Assembly: GCA_018304285.1 (NCBI GenBank)
Contig: JAGVWL010000036.1
Span: 1-41,114, forward strand
DNA length: 41,114 nucleotides
Direction: 5' to 3'
DNA from: Microcaldota archaeon
Lineage (GTDB): Archaea > Micrarchaeota > Micrarchaeia > Norongarragalinales > Norongarragalinaceae
The stretch's first letter is position 1; every line of letters starts with the position of its first letter. The position numbers and the translations under genes were made by a program. Shown one piece after another: positions 5,901 to 13,013 of the stretch. The notes beneath the pieces were generated by a model, which saw only the letters and a list, made by a program, of their open reading frames with translations, was not told where the DNA came from and did no database searches.

Positions 5901-8049
5901 TGCAGAGTTGCGCAAGCTCGACGCGCAAGTCAAGGACTTGGCTGTTGACGAGCAAAAGTTTACGAACGCGCTGGAAAACCTCGACGGGGAAATTTTGAAG
6001 TGCAAGGAACGCATTTCCGTCGCCGACGCGCGATTGCGCGCAGCCGGAAGCAGCAAGGCAGTCGAAATCGTGGAAAAGCTGCGCGGGGAAATGAAGGGAG
6101 TCTACGGCACGGTCCAGCAGCTTATCGATTACGAGCAGGCATATGCCTTGCCCGTTTCCATAGCGTTGGGAAACAGGATGCATTACGCGGTCGTCGATTC
6201 CGTGAAAACGGCCGGCAAGGCCATTGATGTGCTGAAGAAAAACAATTGGGGGCGGGTTTCGTTCATTCCTTTGGATAAGATAAAACCCGCGCCCATCAAC
6301 GCCGACGAAGCAAAGCTCAAGGGCGAGAAGGGCGCGGTGGATTTCCTCATCAATCTATTGAAGTTCGAAAGCGACTTCGAGAAGGCAATAAAATACGTTT
6401 GTTCGAACACGCTGGTAATGCAGGATTTCGCTTCGGCGGAAAAGCTCGTCGGGAAAACGCGAATGGTTACCCTCGACGGGGAGCTTTTGGAGCAAAGCGG
6501 GCTTGTGACCGGCGGAAAGTCGAGGGAGGAAATCAATCCTTTTGCCGAAGCCAAGGAACTCAAGAAATGGGAGGACCGGCTGGACGGGATAAAAGGCGAA
6601 AAGGAAGGGTACGCGCAAAGGCTTTCGCAAGCGCGCGGGGATTTGGGCGACATGCGCAAGCGCAAGGCGGAATTGGAAGTAGAGAAAACCAAGGCGGAAT
6701 TGGAATTGCGCAACATTCTCGAGCAGGAGAAGGCGTGGGAAGAGAAGAACAAGAACGTCGTGCGGGCGGCAGCGCAGTTGAAGCAGGACGTCAGCGACTT
6801 GAAGCGCGGCATCGACGACAAGTCTCAAGAGCGCAACGGTTTGGTGCGCAGGATTTCAGACTTGAACTCGAAATACTTGCAAGCGAAGGAAATGGTCGAC
6901 TCGGAAAAGGAAGCGCAGTTCGGAACCCTAGTGCGCGAGAAGGAAAAAAGGCTTTCCGACTTGAAAATCCAAGTCGCGGATTACTCCAGCCAGATTTCCG
7001 GCAAAAAGGCGGCAGTCTCGTCGCTGGAAAAACAGTTTGAAGTGCACGAAAAGCGCGAGAGGGAGTTGGAAGGGGAAGCGAGGCGCTTGCGCGAGGAGAA
7101 CGACGCGGCGGACGAACGCATCCAAAGGAGCAATTTGGAATTGCGCGTGAAGATCGAAGAGCAAAAGCGCATTTCATCCGCAATACGCAATCTGCTGGAA
7201 GCGAGGGAAGAGCATGAAAAGCAGGTTTCGGCTTTCGGCGAAATGAAGGGCAAGGTGCAGGCGGATTTGGAACTTCGCATCAAGCCCAAGCGCGAGGAGC
7301 TCGGCTACAAGCGAGCTGGAACCGAGGCAAGGCTCACGGAATTGAAAGCGCAATACTCTGCTTTCGAGGGCGTCGAGCTGGTGGATGGCGAGAAAGGGGT
7401 TTTGCTCGTGCGGACTAAAGAGCTGGAGCAGGAGATTGTTGCGTTGGGCGCAATCAACATGCGCGCCATCGACGCTTTCGAAGAGAAGACCCGCGAGTTT
7501 GCGCAGCACAAAGAGCGCTTGCAGCAGCTGGAAAACGAACGCCTCGCGGTGCTGGCGCTGATTACCGAAATCGAGGGAAGGAAGAAGGAAACGTTCATGG
7601 CTGCGTTTGAACGGGTGAATGAAAACTTCCAAAAGCTGTTCAAGCACATTTTCACGGGCGACGGCTCGCTGCTTTTGGAAAACTCCGAGAACCCGTTCGA
7701 CGGCGGTTTGACCATGCAAGTGAAGCTGCAGGACAAGGAAGTGAAATACCTGGAGCTGATGAGCGGCGGGGAGAAATCGCTTTTGGCGCTTTTGTTCATT
7801 TTCGCAATGCAGGGCATTAACGCGTCCAGCGTGTACGTCCTCGACGAGGCGGACGCTGCGCTGGACGAAGAAAACTCGACGAAACTAGCGCTTTTGCTGA
7901 AGGCGTTATCGGATAGGACGCAGTTCATCGTGGTTACGCACAACGAGGCTGTTTACAGGAATGCCGATTGCCTCGTGGGCGTTGCGATGGCAGGCCGCGA
8001 GGGCAGCAAGCTCGTGGAAGTTAAATTGTCGCAAGCTGCGAAAGTTTGA
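2965..8049 (+). CDS. smc: Chromosome segregation protein SMC, interrupted by an intein
   Basis: The precursor is 1694 aa. The N-terminal ATPase half begins MFVSKIQFQNFKSFKKG and reaches Walker A GPNGSGK at residues 30-36, where a 545-aa intein is inserted; the extein resumes with SNVCDGLLFSFGE. After splicing, SMC is 1149 aa, near the family norm. Long heptad-rich coiled coils flank a hinge at about precursor residues 1040-1190, with the typical GxxxALGxxxxAVVV-like pattern (ALGNRMHYAVVDS). The C-terminal head has the ABC signature LMSGGEKSLLALL (about 1597) and Walker B VYVLDEADAALDE (about 1623; DEAD rather than the more common DEVD), then VVTHN. SMC dimers bring DNA segments together for chromosome organisation and segregation. 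The start is GTG, with RBS GAGGAG 9 nt upstream. No ScpA-like partner is visible within the window. Confidence 0.96.
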   Translation: MFVSKIQFQNFKSFKKGDIALQPGFNTIVGPNGSGKCVKGDSKVILPDGRVCEIKSLVEDALLSDSNAIDDGFVSLKPGISVFSLNPKTLKVEEKPVTAFVKRKSPQELFELSTRTGRRITSTGYHPLLVLKDGILQNLPADQLEKGMVVVIPRSLNFREQQFNPLVALAKLDSSLYCTSSELRSLLKNKKKALCVYWKQIAAESQVSLTALESFLEGQAIKLNDAFKLCVWLGLGEFEAGNYLKFVKGRSFNKPIRIPEVFSEDLAKFLGYVISEGRVANNEVFFYNSSPEVLADFEGLCERLFSKKPVMCFNGNQKFLLLVGKPVVALLDYVFKVREYGHSSTKQVPPQLFHSSLDVCGAFLSAYLDGDGSVSAETKGLEATSASKNLAWGLQLLLSKFGVVSTLHECVKYASNTTLKTRRSYWRIAVQGLDNLSRMKGFLKFSILQKRIAFEALFEADYSRSNALFDSIPGAEKLAKTVLKQTGYGSKRLRRVKPSLLRAYAEKRCSPSVKGLRALVSFAREKGVVTQELEWLETLSESGVYWDALVEIRKVSGEEWVYDLCVDGNHNFLAEGIFVHNSNVCDGLLFSFGESRLKTMRVKKIRDLIFEGASVAEATVVLSDGARERVIKRAVRKDGKIKYSLDGKRVKKYVLEEFLAQNSIALHNFIKQGEVQRIVEMNSKDRRLMIDFIAGVSEYEEKKREAFGELDKVQSKVSEERAVISEKEGYLQELAEEKKSAEKFVGLDSELKKTKATVLRLELDVLEKEFETLINSGLDLDNKIRALGDEIKSLEDRIAETNKRKDDVNKQIIEKSEGKEGEIQRQVDLLQNEIDNSKKLIEQNKEELKARDKTLAESSVEKRKAEDSLSYAKKEAMELEEELSSTQKILGEKQAEYDAIVSKSEAFSQQFHHARAQMSSLEQELLQVKDRLNQLQGEVSTSETILRLKQDELERLQSGRGEDHSDEKGVLSKHVENLTAELRKLDAQVKDLAVDEQKFTNALENLDGEILKCKERISVADARLRAAGSSKAVEIVEKLRGEMKGVYGTVQQLIDYEQAYALPVSIALGNRMHYAVVDSVKTAGKAIDVLKKNNWGRVSFIPLDKIKPAPINADEAKLKGEKGAVDFLINLLKFESDFEKAIKYVCSNTLVMQDFASAEKLVGKTRMVTLDGELLEQSGLVTGGKSREEINPFAEAKELKKWEDRLDGIKGEKEGYAQRLSQARGDLGDMRKRKAELEVEKTKAELELRNILEQEKAWEEKNKNVVRAAAQLKQDVSDLKRGIDDKSQERNGLVRRISDLNSKYLQAKEMVDSEKEAQFGTLVREKEKRLSDLKIQVADYSSQISGKKAAVSSLEKQFEVHEKRERELEGEARRLREENDAADERIQRSNLELRVKIEEQKRISSAIRNLLEAREEHEKQVSAFGEMKGKVQADLELRIKPKREELGYKRAGTEARLTELKAQYSAFEGVELVDGEKGVLLVRTKELEQEIVALGAINMRAIDAFEEKTREFAQHKERLQQLENERLAVLALITEIEGRKKETFMAAFERVNENFQKLFKHIFTGDGSLLLENSENPFDGGLTMQVKLQDKEVKYLELMSGGEKSLLALLFIFAMQGINASSVYVLDEADAALDEENSTKLALLLKALSDRTQFIVVTHNEAVYRNADCLVGVAMAGREGSKLVEVKLSQAAKV
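3073..4707 (+). mobile_element. Intein with LAGLIDADG homing endonuclease in the SMC Walker A loop
   Basis: The element is 545 codons. Splicing residues are visible: Cys1 (block A CVKGDSKVILPDG), block B with TSTGYHPLLV (the TxxH-type His), block F VYDLCVDGNHNFLAEG, the terminal His-Asn, and Ser as +1 extein residue. Between A and F lie two LAGLIDADG-type motifs, LGYVISEGR (precursor about 270) and FLSAYLDGDGS (about 363-373), each keeping an acidic catalytic residue, so the endonuclease may be active. It splits GPNGSGK from SNVCDG, exactly between the Walker Lys and Ser, so the ATPase cannot work until splicing occurs. Insertion in P-loops is a known intein habit. Confidence 0.95.
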
Positions 8050-8090
8050 GGTTTTGGGGGATTGCCGTAATCACAGCCTTATAGTGTTCG

Positions 8091-8600
8091 TTAATTCTTG
8101 AGCGCTTCGAAAAGCTTTTCGAAACCCATTTTTTCCCACGCGCTCACGCTTATCACTCCCGACGGGAAGGAAAACCTGGCTTTCGCCAACTCGATCTTGT
8201 TCTCGACTGGAATGACTTTCGTTTCGATTTTTTCCTCCAAAACCCTCGCGAGCGCCTGCACGTCTTCGTGCGTGGAGCTGCCCGCTTCGAAAACCAACAA
8301 AATGAAATCGCATTTGGCGAGCGGGCTTTCGCCTTGGGAGAAAAAGAACGAGTCGAACGGCGCCGTGAAATCCAAGAGCACGAAATTAAGGCCTTCGGCC
8401 CGTGCGGCTTTGAAAACGTCTTGCTTGCGTTGTTTCTTGTTGCGCGCGTCCCAAAAAGGCGCGTATTTCAGGGCTTTCGAGCTTTCGCCCATGTTGGCTA
8501 CCCCGACGCGCGCGCCTTTCTTTTCCAGAAACTTGGAGAAGGAAAATGCGAGCGTGCTTTTTCCCGCCTGCGGCGGTCCGATTAACGCTATTACCTTCAA
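8091..8600 (-). CDS. P-loop NTPase, probably a small GTPase-like protein
   Basis: The product is 169 aa. The Walker A/G1 motif GPPQAGKST is at residues 8-16, a hydrophobic strand plus DFTAPFD lies near the Walker B/G3 position, ILLVF follows, and VENKIE near residue 134 resembles the NKxD guanine-specificity motif with Glu in place of Asp. That order suggests a TRAFAC-type GTPase, but the altered G4 leaves ATP or a degenerate site possible. The start is TTG at 8600; GGTGGAG (plus-strand complement 8604-8610) is a well-placed RBS, and no ATG fits. It converges with smc (41-nt gap). A short CxxC ORF lies directly upstream on the same strand and may share its transcript. Cellular role unknown. 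Confidence 0.75.
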   Translation of the reverse strand: MKVIALIGPPQAGKSTLAFSFSKFLEKKGARVGVANMGESSKALKYAPFWDARNKKQRKQDVFKAARAEGLNFVLLDFTAPFDSFFFSQGESPLAKCDFILLVFEAGSSTHEDVQALARVLEEKIETKVIPVENKIELAKARFSFPSGVISVSAWEKMGFEKLFEALKN

Positions 8601-8624
8601 AATGCTCCACCTTGCAAAATCATT

Positions 8625-8762
8625 TCAATTTCCGGGCTTTAAAACAATACTTTTAAAAGCTTTTTCAACTAAATCGTATTCGGCAATCCACTGTACAGCG
8701 CGGAATAGCGCGCGCGATAACGCCTTTTTTTCTTTGTGGCATCGGGTGCAAGTGGGACGCAT
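8625..8762 (-). CDS. Possible 45-aa CxxC protein upstream of the NTPase
   Basis: On the minus strand an ATG at 8762 opens a 45-codon frame ending TGA at 8625. The product starts MRPTCTRCHKEKKALSRAL and continues with an amphipathic helical segment (FRAVQWIAEYDLVEKAF). The single CxxCH knuckle and balanced charge look protein-like. It ends 24 nt before the TTG of the NTPase, with that gene's GGTGGAG in between, as in an operon. Against it: no convincing RBS, and the only TATA-like sequence near 8776-8788 is shared with the divergent proteasome gene. A leaderless start from that AT-rich region is possible. Treat it as a candidate. Confidence 0.45.
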   Translation of the reverse strand: MRPTCTRCHKEKKALSRALFRAVQWIAEYDLVEKAFKSIVLKPGN

Positions 8763-8775
8763 TTTCGGTATTTAG

Positions 8776-8800
8776 GGATTAAACTTATTGTATGGTGGTT
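8776..8800 (+). promoter_or_regulatory. Promoter and RBS of proteasome beta
   Basis: GGATTAAACTTAT (8776-8788) is TATA-like, and GGTGGTTT (8794-8801) is an RBS 4 nt before ATG 8805. The two are close, so the transcript start would overlap the RBS or come from a box further upstream. Assignment is tentative. Confidence 0.4.
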
Positions 8801-8804
8801 TGAA

Positions 8805-9437
8805 ATGCAAGCGCAACAAGATTGGGAACAACAGAAGCTGAAAGGCACTACTACCGTCGGGATAACGTTCAAGGAGGGAGTCGTTCTCGCGGCCGACAAG
8901 CGCGCGACTTACGGCACTTTCATCGCAGCCAAAGACGTCGACAAGATTCACGTGGTAGGCGACAACATCGCCATGACCATCGCCGGGGGAGTGGGCGACG
9001 CCCAGACTCTCGTGCGCGTCACGAAAGCCGAGCTTGAGTTATACAAATACTCGAAGGGCGACAGCATGACCATCCAAGGGGCTGCGACTCTTCTCGCCAA
9101 CATACTTCAGGGAAACAAGTACTTTCCTTATTTAGTCCAGCTCATTGTCGGCGGGTACGATTCTTCGCCGAGGCTTTTCGACCTCGACCCGTTCGGGGGT
9201 TTGATTCCCGAAAAATACACTTCGACCGGCTCGGGAAGCGTAGTCGCATACGGCTTGCTTGACGAGCACTTCAAGGAAGGGATGGCAAGGGACGATGCCA
9301 TACGCTTGGCTGTAAAGGCCGTAGGCGCAGCACTGAAGCGCGACAGCGCCACGGGCGAAGGAATTGACGTGGTTTGCATTACCAAGAACGACATAAGGCG
9401 TTATTCCAAGGAGGAAGTGCGCCAGTTTACGGCTTGA
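8805..9437 (+). CDS. psmB: Proteasome beta subunit
   Basis: The product is 210 aa, made as a precursor: a 14-residue propeptide MQAQQDWEQQKLKG is followed by the mature N-terminus TTTVGITF. Numbering from the mature Thr1, Asp17 and Arg19 (AADKR) and Lys33 (DVDKI) fall exactly where the N-terminal nucleophile mechanism needs them, and a GSGS segment lies further on. The subunit forms the catalytic inner rings of the archaeal 20S proteasome and degrades unfolded or tagged proteins. ATG 8805 is chosen because it follows GGTGG and gives a normal short propeptide; a 23-residue N-terminal extension in frame from 8736 has no RBS and looks non-coding. The alpha subunit and the ATPase are not in this window. 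Confidence 0.96.
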   Translation: MQAQQDWEQQKLKGTTTVGITFKEGVVLAADKRATYGTFIAAKDVDKIHVVGDNIAMTIAGGVGDAQTLVRVTKAELELYKYSKGDSMTIQGAATLLANILQGNKYFPYLVQLIVGGYDSSPRLFDLDPFGGLIPEKYTSTGSGSVVAYGLLDEHFKEGMARDDAIRLAVKAVGAALKRDSATGEGIDVVCITKNDIRRYSKEEVRQFTA

Positions 9438-9599
9438 ACAAACACGGTTTTCTTCAAAAATACCCCAAGTAACGCGAAAAAACCCAAATTGTCAAAGTGG
9501 TCTTTTTTGTACGCACAGCGCAAAACCAGTTTCGCAAGTGAGTACCCCCATATTTTTTTTTGAAGCTTTTTAAGCGCAAGAACGGAGATTTGAAAGCAA
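9438..9599. other. Gene-free stretch between proteasome beta and the RNase gene
   Basis: These 162 bases hold no credible ORF. A T8-T9 run at about 9552-9561 could terminate the proteasome transcript. CTTTTTAAG at 9566-9574 is a TATA box placed about 28 nt before ATG 9600, predicting a leaderless mRNA for the RNase. Confidence 0.5.
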
Positions 9600-11537
9600 A
9601 TGCAGGAAAACGTATTGAATAACCATAAGGAAAACGGCGTGAAAGGAAACAACATAAAGGAATTGCAGGAAGCAGTTTCGTCGCTATTGCCGCACGATTG
9701 CGAGCTGACCAAGATAGAATTCGAAGGCCCCCAGCTCGTGCTTTACTTGAAAAACATCCGCTCGTTCTACAACGACGACAACCTGATTACCAAAATCGCG
9801 GCGAGAATCCGCAAGAAAATCCTGTTGCGGTGCGATTCCACCCAGCTGATTCCCGAAGAGCAGGCGCTCGAACTCGTGAAAAAACTGGTTCCGGCAGATG
9901 CGGGAGTGAAGGAAGTGCGTTTCGACCCGAACTTCAACGAAGTTTGGATCGAGGCGTTAAAGCCCGGGCTGGTTATCGGGAAGGAAGGAAGCGTTTTGAA
10001 AAACATTCTCATCAACACAGGCTGGAGCCCACGCGTTTTGCGTTCTCCGACGAGCCCCAGCGAAATCGAGAAGGGCATCCGCAACGCGCTCTTGTCAAAT
10101 TCAGACTACCGCAAGAAGTTTCTTGTGGGGCTGGGAAAGAAGATGCTAGAGCCGTCGACCGGCACCGACTGGATTAAGATAACGGCGTTGGGCGCGTTCA
10201 GGGAAGTGGGGCGAAGCTGCATTCTCTTGCAAACCCCCAAAAGCAACATTCTCCTCGACTGCGGCATCAACCCCGACACGTTCGACCCCACGCGCGCGTA
10301 TCCTTACTTGAATGCCATGAATCTCGCGCTGGAACAGCTGGATGCCGTCATACTTTCGCACGCTCACATGGACCACTGCGCCTTCATTCCCTACTTGTTC
10401 GCGTACGGCTACAACGGGCCGGTGTACTGCACTCCGCCCACTCGCGATTTAATGGTTTTGCTCCAGCAGGACGGCTTGAACGTCATGCAATCCAACGGCA
10501 TGACGCCTCCTTACGGCGAGAAGGACATCAAGAAACAGCTGAACCACGTGATTACGCGCGATTACGGGGAAGTCACGGACGTGACGCCGGACGTGCGCTT
10601 TACTTTCTACAATGCGGGCCACATTCTCGGCTCCGCCCAAGTGCACTTGCACATAGGCGAGGGATTGCACAATCTCGTTTACAGCGCCGACATCAAGTTC
10701 GGCCGCACTAATTTGTTCGACCCGGCAGACACGCGCTTTCCCCGCGCCGAGACGCTCATTCTCGAAAGCACTTACGGAGGCAGGGACAACCTGCTGCCGC
10801 GCATGGAAGACGGCGAAGCCAGGCTCGTGCAAGTGATTAGGGAAACAATCGCAAAGCGCGGAAAGGTCTTGATTCCCGTTTTCGCGGTGGGAAGGGCGCA
10901 GGAAATAATGCTTGTGTTGGAAAGCCGCATGCAGCCCGACGAGTGCGTAGTGTATTTCGACGGCATGAGCAAGGAAGCTTCTGCGATTCACACGGTTTAC
11001 CCGGAGTATTTGAAGAAGAACGTGCAACGGCGCATTCTGCAGAACAACTCGCCTTTCGACTCGCCGATGTTCAAGCACGTGATTTCCAAAGAGCGCAAGG
11101 CAATCATCGAGAGCGACGAGCCTTGCGTGATTCTCGCGCCCAGCGGAATGCTTACGGGCGGGACTTCACTCGAGTTTTTGAGGAATTTGGCCCACGACGA
11201 GCGCAACACGCTTATTTTCGTCGGATACCAGAGTGCACTGTCGCTTGGAAGGAAAATCCAGAACGGAATCAAGGAATTGCCCGTCCCAAGCAGCGCTTCG
11301 GGAAAAACCGACGTCGTGAAAATCAACTTGCGCGTGGAAACGGTGGACGGGTTCAGCGGCCACAGCGACCGCTCGCAGCTGCTGGCGTATGCGCGAAGCA
11401 TCCGCCCGAAACCTTCGAGGATTTTCACCAACCACGGCGACGAAGCGCGGACCGAGGATTTAGCGCGCACGCTCAACCGCATGCTGCACGTTGAAACGCG
11501 CGCGCCCATGGATTTGGACACCATCCGCTTGCACTAG
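9600..11537 (+). CDS. KH-domain / metallo-beta-lactamase / beta-CASP ribonuclease (aCPSF1 type)
   Basis: The product is 645 aa, the expected length for archaeal CPSF1. Residues 1-145 form the KH region, including GLVIGKEGSVLKNIL. The metallo-beta-lactamase domain follows with the zinc motif HAHMDH (254-259; Met where Leu is common), GHILGSAQ and SADIKFGR. The beta-CASP domain has VFAVGRAQE and SGMLTGGTS, then the C-terminal GFSGHSD and IFTNHGDE motifs. Members of this family cleave RNA in U-rich regions and act as the general transcription termination factor of archaea, coupling 3'-end formation to polymerase release. ATG 9600 has no RBS but lies about 28 nt after a TATA box, so translation is probably leaderless. 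The AK6-like kinase follows closely. Confidence 0.95.
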   Translation: MQENVLNNHKENGVKGNNIKELQEAVSSLLPHDCELTKIEFEGPQLVLYLKNIRSFYNDDNLITKIAARIRKKILLRCDSTQLIPEEQALELVKKLVPADAGVKEVRFDPNFNEVWIEALKPGLVIGKEGSVLKNILINTGWSPRVLRSPTSPSEIEKGIRNALLSNSDYRKKFLVGLGKKMLEPSTGTDWIKITALGAFREVGRSCILLQTPKSNILLDCGINPDTFDPTRAYPYLNAMNLALEQLDAVILSHAHMDHCAFIPYLFAYGYNGPVYCTPPTRDLMVLLQQDGLNVMQSNGMTPPYGEKDIKKQLNHVITRDYGEVTDVTPDVRFTFYNAGHILGSAQVHLHIGEGLHNLVYSADIKFGRTNLFDPADTRFPRAETLILESTYGGRDNLLPRMEDGEARLVQVIRETIAKRGKVLIPVFAVGRAQEIMLVLESRMQPDECVVYFDGMSKEASAIHTVYPEYLKKNVQRRILQNNSPFDSPMFKHVISKERKAIIESDEPCVILAPSGMLTGGTSLEFLRNLAHDERNTLIFVGYQSALSLGRKIQNGIKELPVPSSASGKTDVVKINLRVETVDGFSGHSDRSQLLAYARSIRPKPSRIFTNHGDEARTEDLARTLNRMLHVETRAPMDLDTIRLH

Positions 11538-11558
11538 CGAGAGAAGGTTTTGCTACAC

Positions 11559-12092
11559 ATGCGCCTTTTGATTACCGGCGTTCCCGGCTGCGGAAAAACC
11601 GTTTTGGCGGAAAAAATTTCGAAAGCCCTCAAGGCAAAGCACGTCGGCGTGAACGAAATCGTCGCGAAGAGCAGGATTTATTCGGTCAGCAAGCGCAAGG
11701 AAAAGCTCGTCGACGTGGAAAAGCTCGAAAGGATTTTGCGCGCGGTTTTGGGAAAGGAAAAAAACTCCGTGGTGGAATCGCACTTGCTGTGCGAAATGAG
11801 CCTGCCGTGCGACCGCATAATCGTTTTGCGCTGCAACCCGCTTGTCTTGAAAAAACGCCTGGAAAAGCGCGGGTATCCCGCTTGGAAGCTGAGGGAAAAC
11901 GTGCTGGCTGAAATGCTCGACTACTGCGCAATCAGGGCCGGCGAAAACTATGCGAAAGACAAGATTGTGGAAATCGACTTCACCAAGCCTTTGCCGGCGA
12001 AAGCTGTGCTGAAAAAGAAGAAAAGCGACAGCGTGGATTGGATGCGGGAGTTCGGGGTTTTGGAAAGGGAAATAAAAGGTTTCTTGGAATAG
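11559..12092 (+). CDS. AK6/Fap7-like adenylate kinase
   Basis: The product is 177 aa with a very N-terminal P-loop, RLLITGVPGCGKTVLAEK (residues 2-19). A conserved VVESHLLCEM segment follows in the position of the HxxH/NMP region, then DRIIVLRCNP with a Leu/Lys-rich KKRLEKRGYPAWKLREN lid-like stretch. This is the layout of archaeal 'putative adenylate kinase' proteins, homologs of eukaryotic AK6/Fap7, which combine nucleotide kinase activity with a role in small-subunit ribosome maturation. ATG 11559 is preferred, with AGAAGG about 10 nt upstream; a TTG at 11550 in frame adds three residues but sits too near the RBS. The gene begins 21 nt after the RNase stop, suggesting cotranscription. Confidence 0.88.
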   Translation: MRLLITGVPGCGKTVLAEKISKALKAKHVGVNEIVAKSRIYSVSKRKEKLVDVEKLERILRAVLGKEKNSVVESHLLCEMSLPCDRIIVLRCNPLVLKKRLEKRGYPAWKLRENVLAEMLDYCAIRAGENYAKDKIVEIDFTKPLPAKAVLKKKKSDSVDWMREFGVLEREIKGFLE

Positions 12093-12129
12093 ATTAGCGC
12101 TGACTTTCCTTGCAGTCTCCGGTAAAAAA

Positions 12130-12141
12130 AGGTTTAAAAAT
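12130..12141 (+). promoter_or_regulatory. TATA box for the acidic micro-ORF
   Basis: GGTTTAAAAATG lies about 65 nt before ATG 12203. The predicted leader is about 40 nt and contains the RBS GAGGTGA (12187-12193). Confidence 0.5.
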
Positions 12142-12202
12142 GCTTGTGGGTTATCTAATGCAGTTGCGTTTTTCCAACCCGCGTTTGAGGTGAACAGTTA
12201 AA

Positions 12203-12298
12203 ATGCAGTTTTTGAAAGCACAGGAAGAAGATTGGGACGAAGAAGAAGAATGGGACGAGGACGAGTGGGAAGAAGAAGAGGAGGACGAGGAGGAATAA
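12203..12298 (+). CDS. 31-aa extremely acidic micro-ORF
   Basis: ATG 12203 to TAA 12296-12298. After MQFLKAQ the rest is almost only Glu and Asp, punctuated by four Trp (EEDWDEEEEWDEDEWEEEEE and onward). It has its own TATA box and an RBS with good spacing, and a hairpin plus T-run follows at 12354-12384, so it looks like a complete single-gene transcription unit despite the low complexity. The regular spacing of Trp in an acidic field resembles acidic peptides that bind basic surfaces (ribosomal proteins, chromatin, polymerase), but that is only an analogy. No family recognised. Confidence 0.6.
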   Translation: MQFLKAQEEDWDEEEEWDEDEWEEEEEDEEE

Positions 12299-12353
12299 TT
12301 TCCCCTCTGAGCATTTTCGTTTGAACAGCGTTTTTGCTTTTTTTTTCTCTACC

Positions 12354-12384
12354 GCGGGCGACGGGCCCGCTTTTCACCTTTTTT
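12354..12384 (+). terminator. GC-rich hairpin with T-runs, end of acidic ORF unit
   Basis: GCGGGC (12354-12359) pairs perfectly with GCCCGC (12365-12370) around a 5-nt loop. TTTT follows at once, with TTTTTT nearby. A T-rich run at 12339-12348 just upstream may also terminate. The convergent gene ends at 12374. Confidence 0.55.
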
Positions 12385-12976
12385 GATTGTCTTCAGCCGA
12401 AGCCAGCTGCAGCGTTATGGTGTCGGTGGAAACCGCTTCCTTCTTGTCGAAGCCGAGTTTTTTCAGGAGAATTTCGAGGGTTTTTTCCTGCGCTTCCCGC
12501 GCGCGGTCGATTTTGGTTTCGGCGAGGGCGAATTCGATGAATTCGCCGAAGCCTTTGATGTCGGAAACCTTGATGCGCACCGCGCCGAAAGTGAAGTTCC
12601 ATTCTTGAAGCTCGCGTGCGGCTGCTTCGCTATACCCTAGTTTGTCGAGCTCTTCGATCATGGAATAGCTGCTTTGCACTTCGAAGCCCAGCCGGTCTTC
12701 CTCCTGCAGCATGTATCCGTCGAACAAGAGCGTTTCCTTCTGCGTGAGCTTTTCCGTCCGCACAATGAAATATGCGAAAACGCCTTCGCCGTATTGCTTC
12801 GCGTGGATTACGTCGAAATACTGCCCGCCGCTTGCGAAGACGGCCTTGTTTTTCTTGAGGTCGAAAACCGCTTTCTCCGCGTCTTTCACGGGAAAAACCA
12901 TGCGCACTTCGGGCAATTTCCATTTTAGCTCGTGCATCTTCTGTTTTTTGGGGAACAAGAAATCCAGGAAGCCCAT
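12374..12976 (-). CDS. CYTH-like domain protein, uncertain
   Basis: The product is 200 aa, cytoplasmic, with no membrane segment. After a short N-terminus (MGFLDFLFPKKQKM) comes HELKWKLPEVRMVFPV. Residues about 130-160 contain FTFGAVRIKVSDIKGFGEFI followed by EFA, which resembles the class IV adenylate cyclase/thiamine-triphosphatase (CYTH) pattern of a V-R-I strand, an acidic turn, GLG and F(I/V)E. The leading ExExK motif of CYTH enzymes is not clear, so catalysis on a phosphorylated substrate is doubtful. The start is ATG 12976. It lies directly downstream of the large secreted coiled-coil gene on the same strand (start 38 nt after that stop) and may be cotranscribed. Confidence 0.5.
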   Translation of the reverse strand: MGFLDFLFPKKQKMHELKWKLPEVRMVFPVKDAEKAVFDLKKNKAVFASGGQYFDVIHAKQYGEGVFAYFIVRTEKLTQKETLLFDGYMLQEEDRLGFEVQSSYSMIEELDKLGYSEAAARELQEWNFTFGAVRIKVSDIKGFGEFIEFALAETKIDRAREAQEKTLEILLKKLGFDKKEAVSTDTITLQLASAEDNQKR

Positions 12977-13013
12977 TCTGCTCTTTTTTCTCCGAAGCCC
13001 GCGCTTTGCGCCT

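Noticed and set aside
8098..8775. 225-codon plus-strand frame over the P-loop NTPase
   Set aside because: It is the shadow of the minus-strand NTPase, which has a Walker A motif and an RBS; the plus-strand translation is low-quality and lacks motifs.
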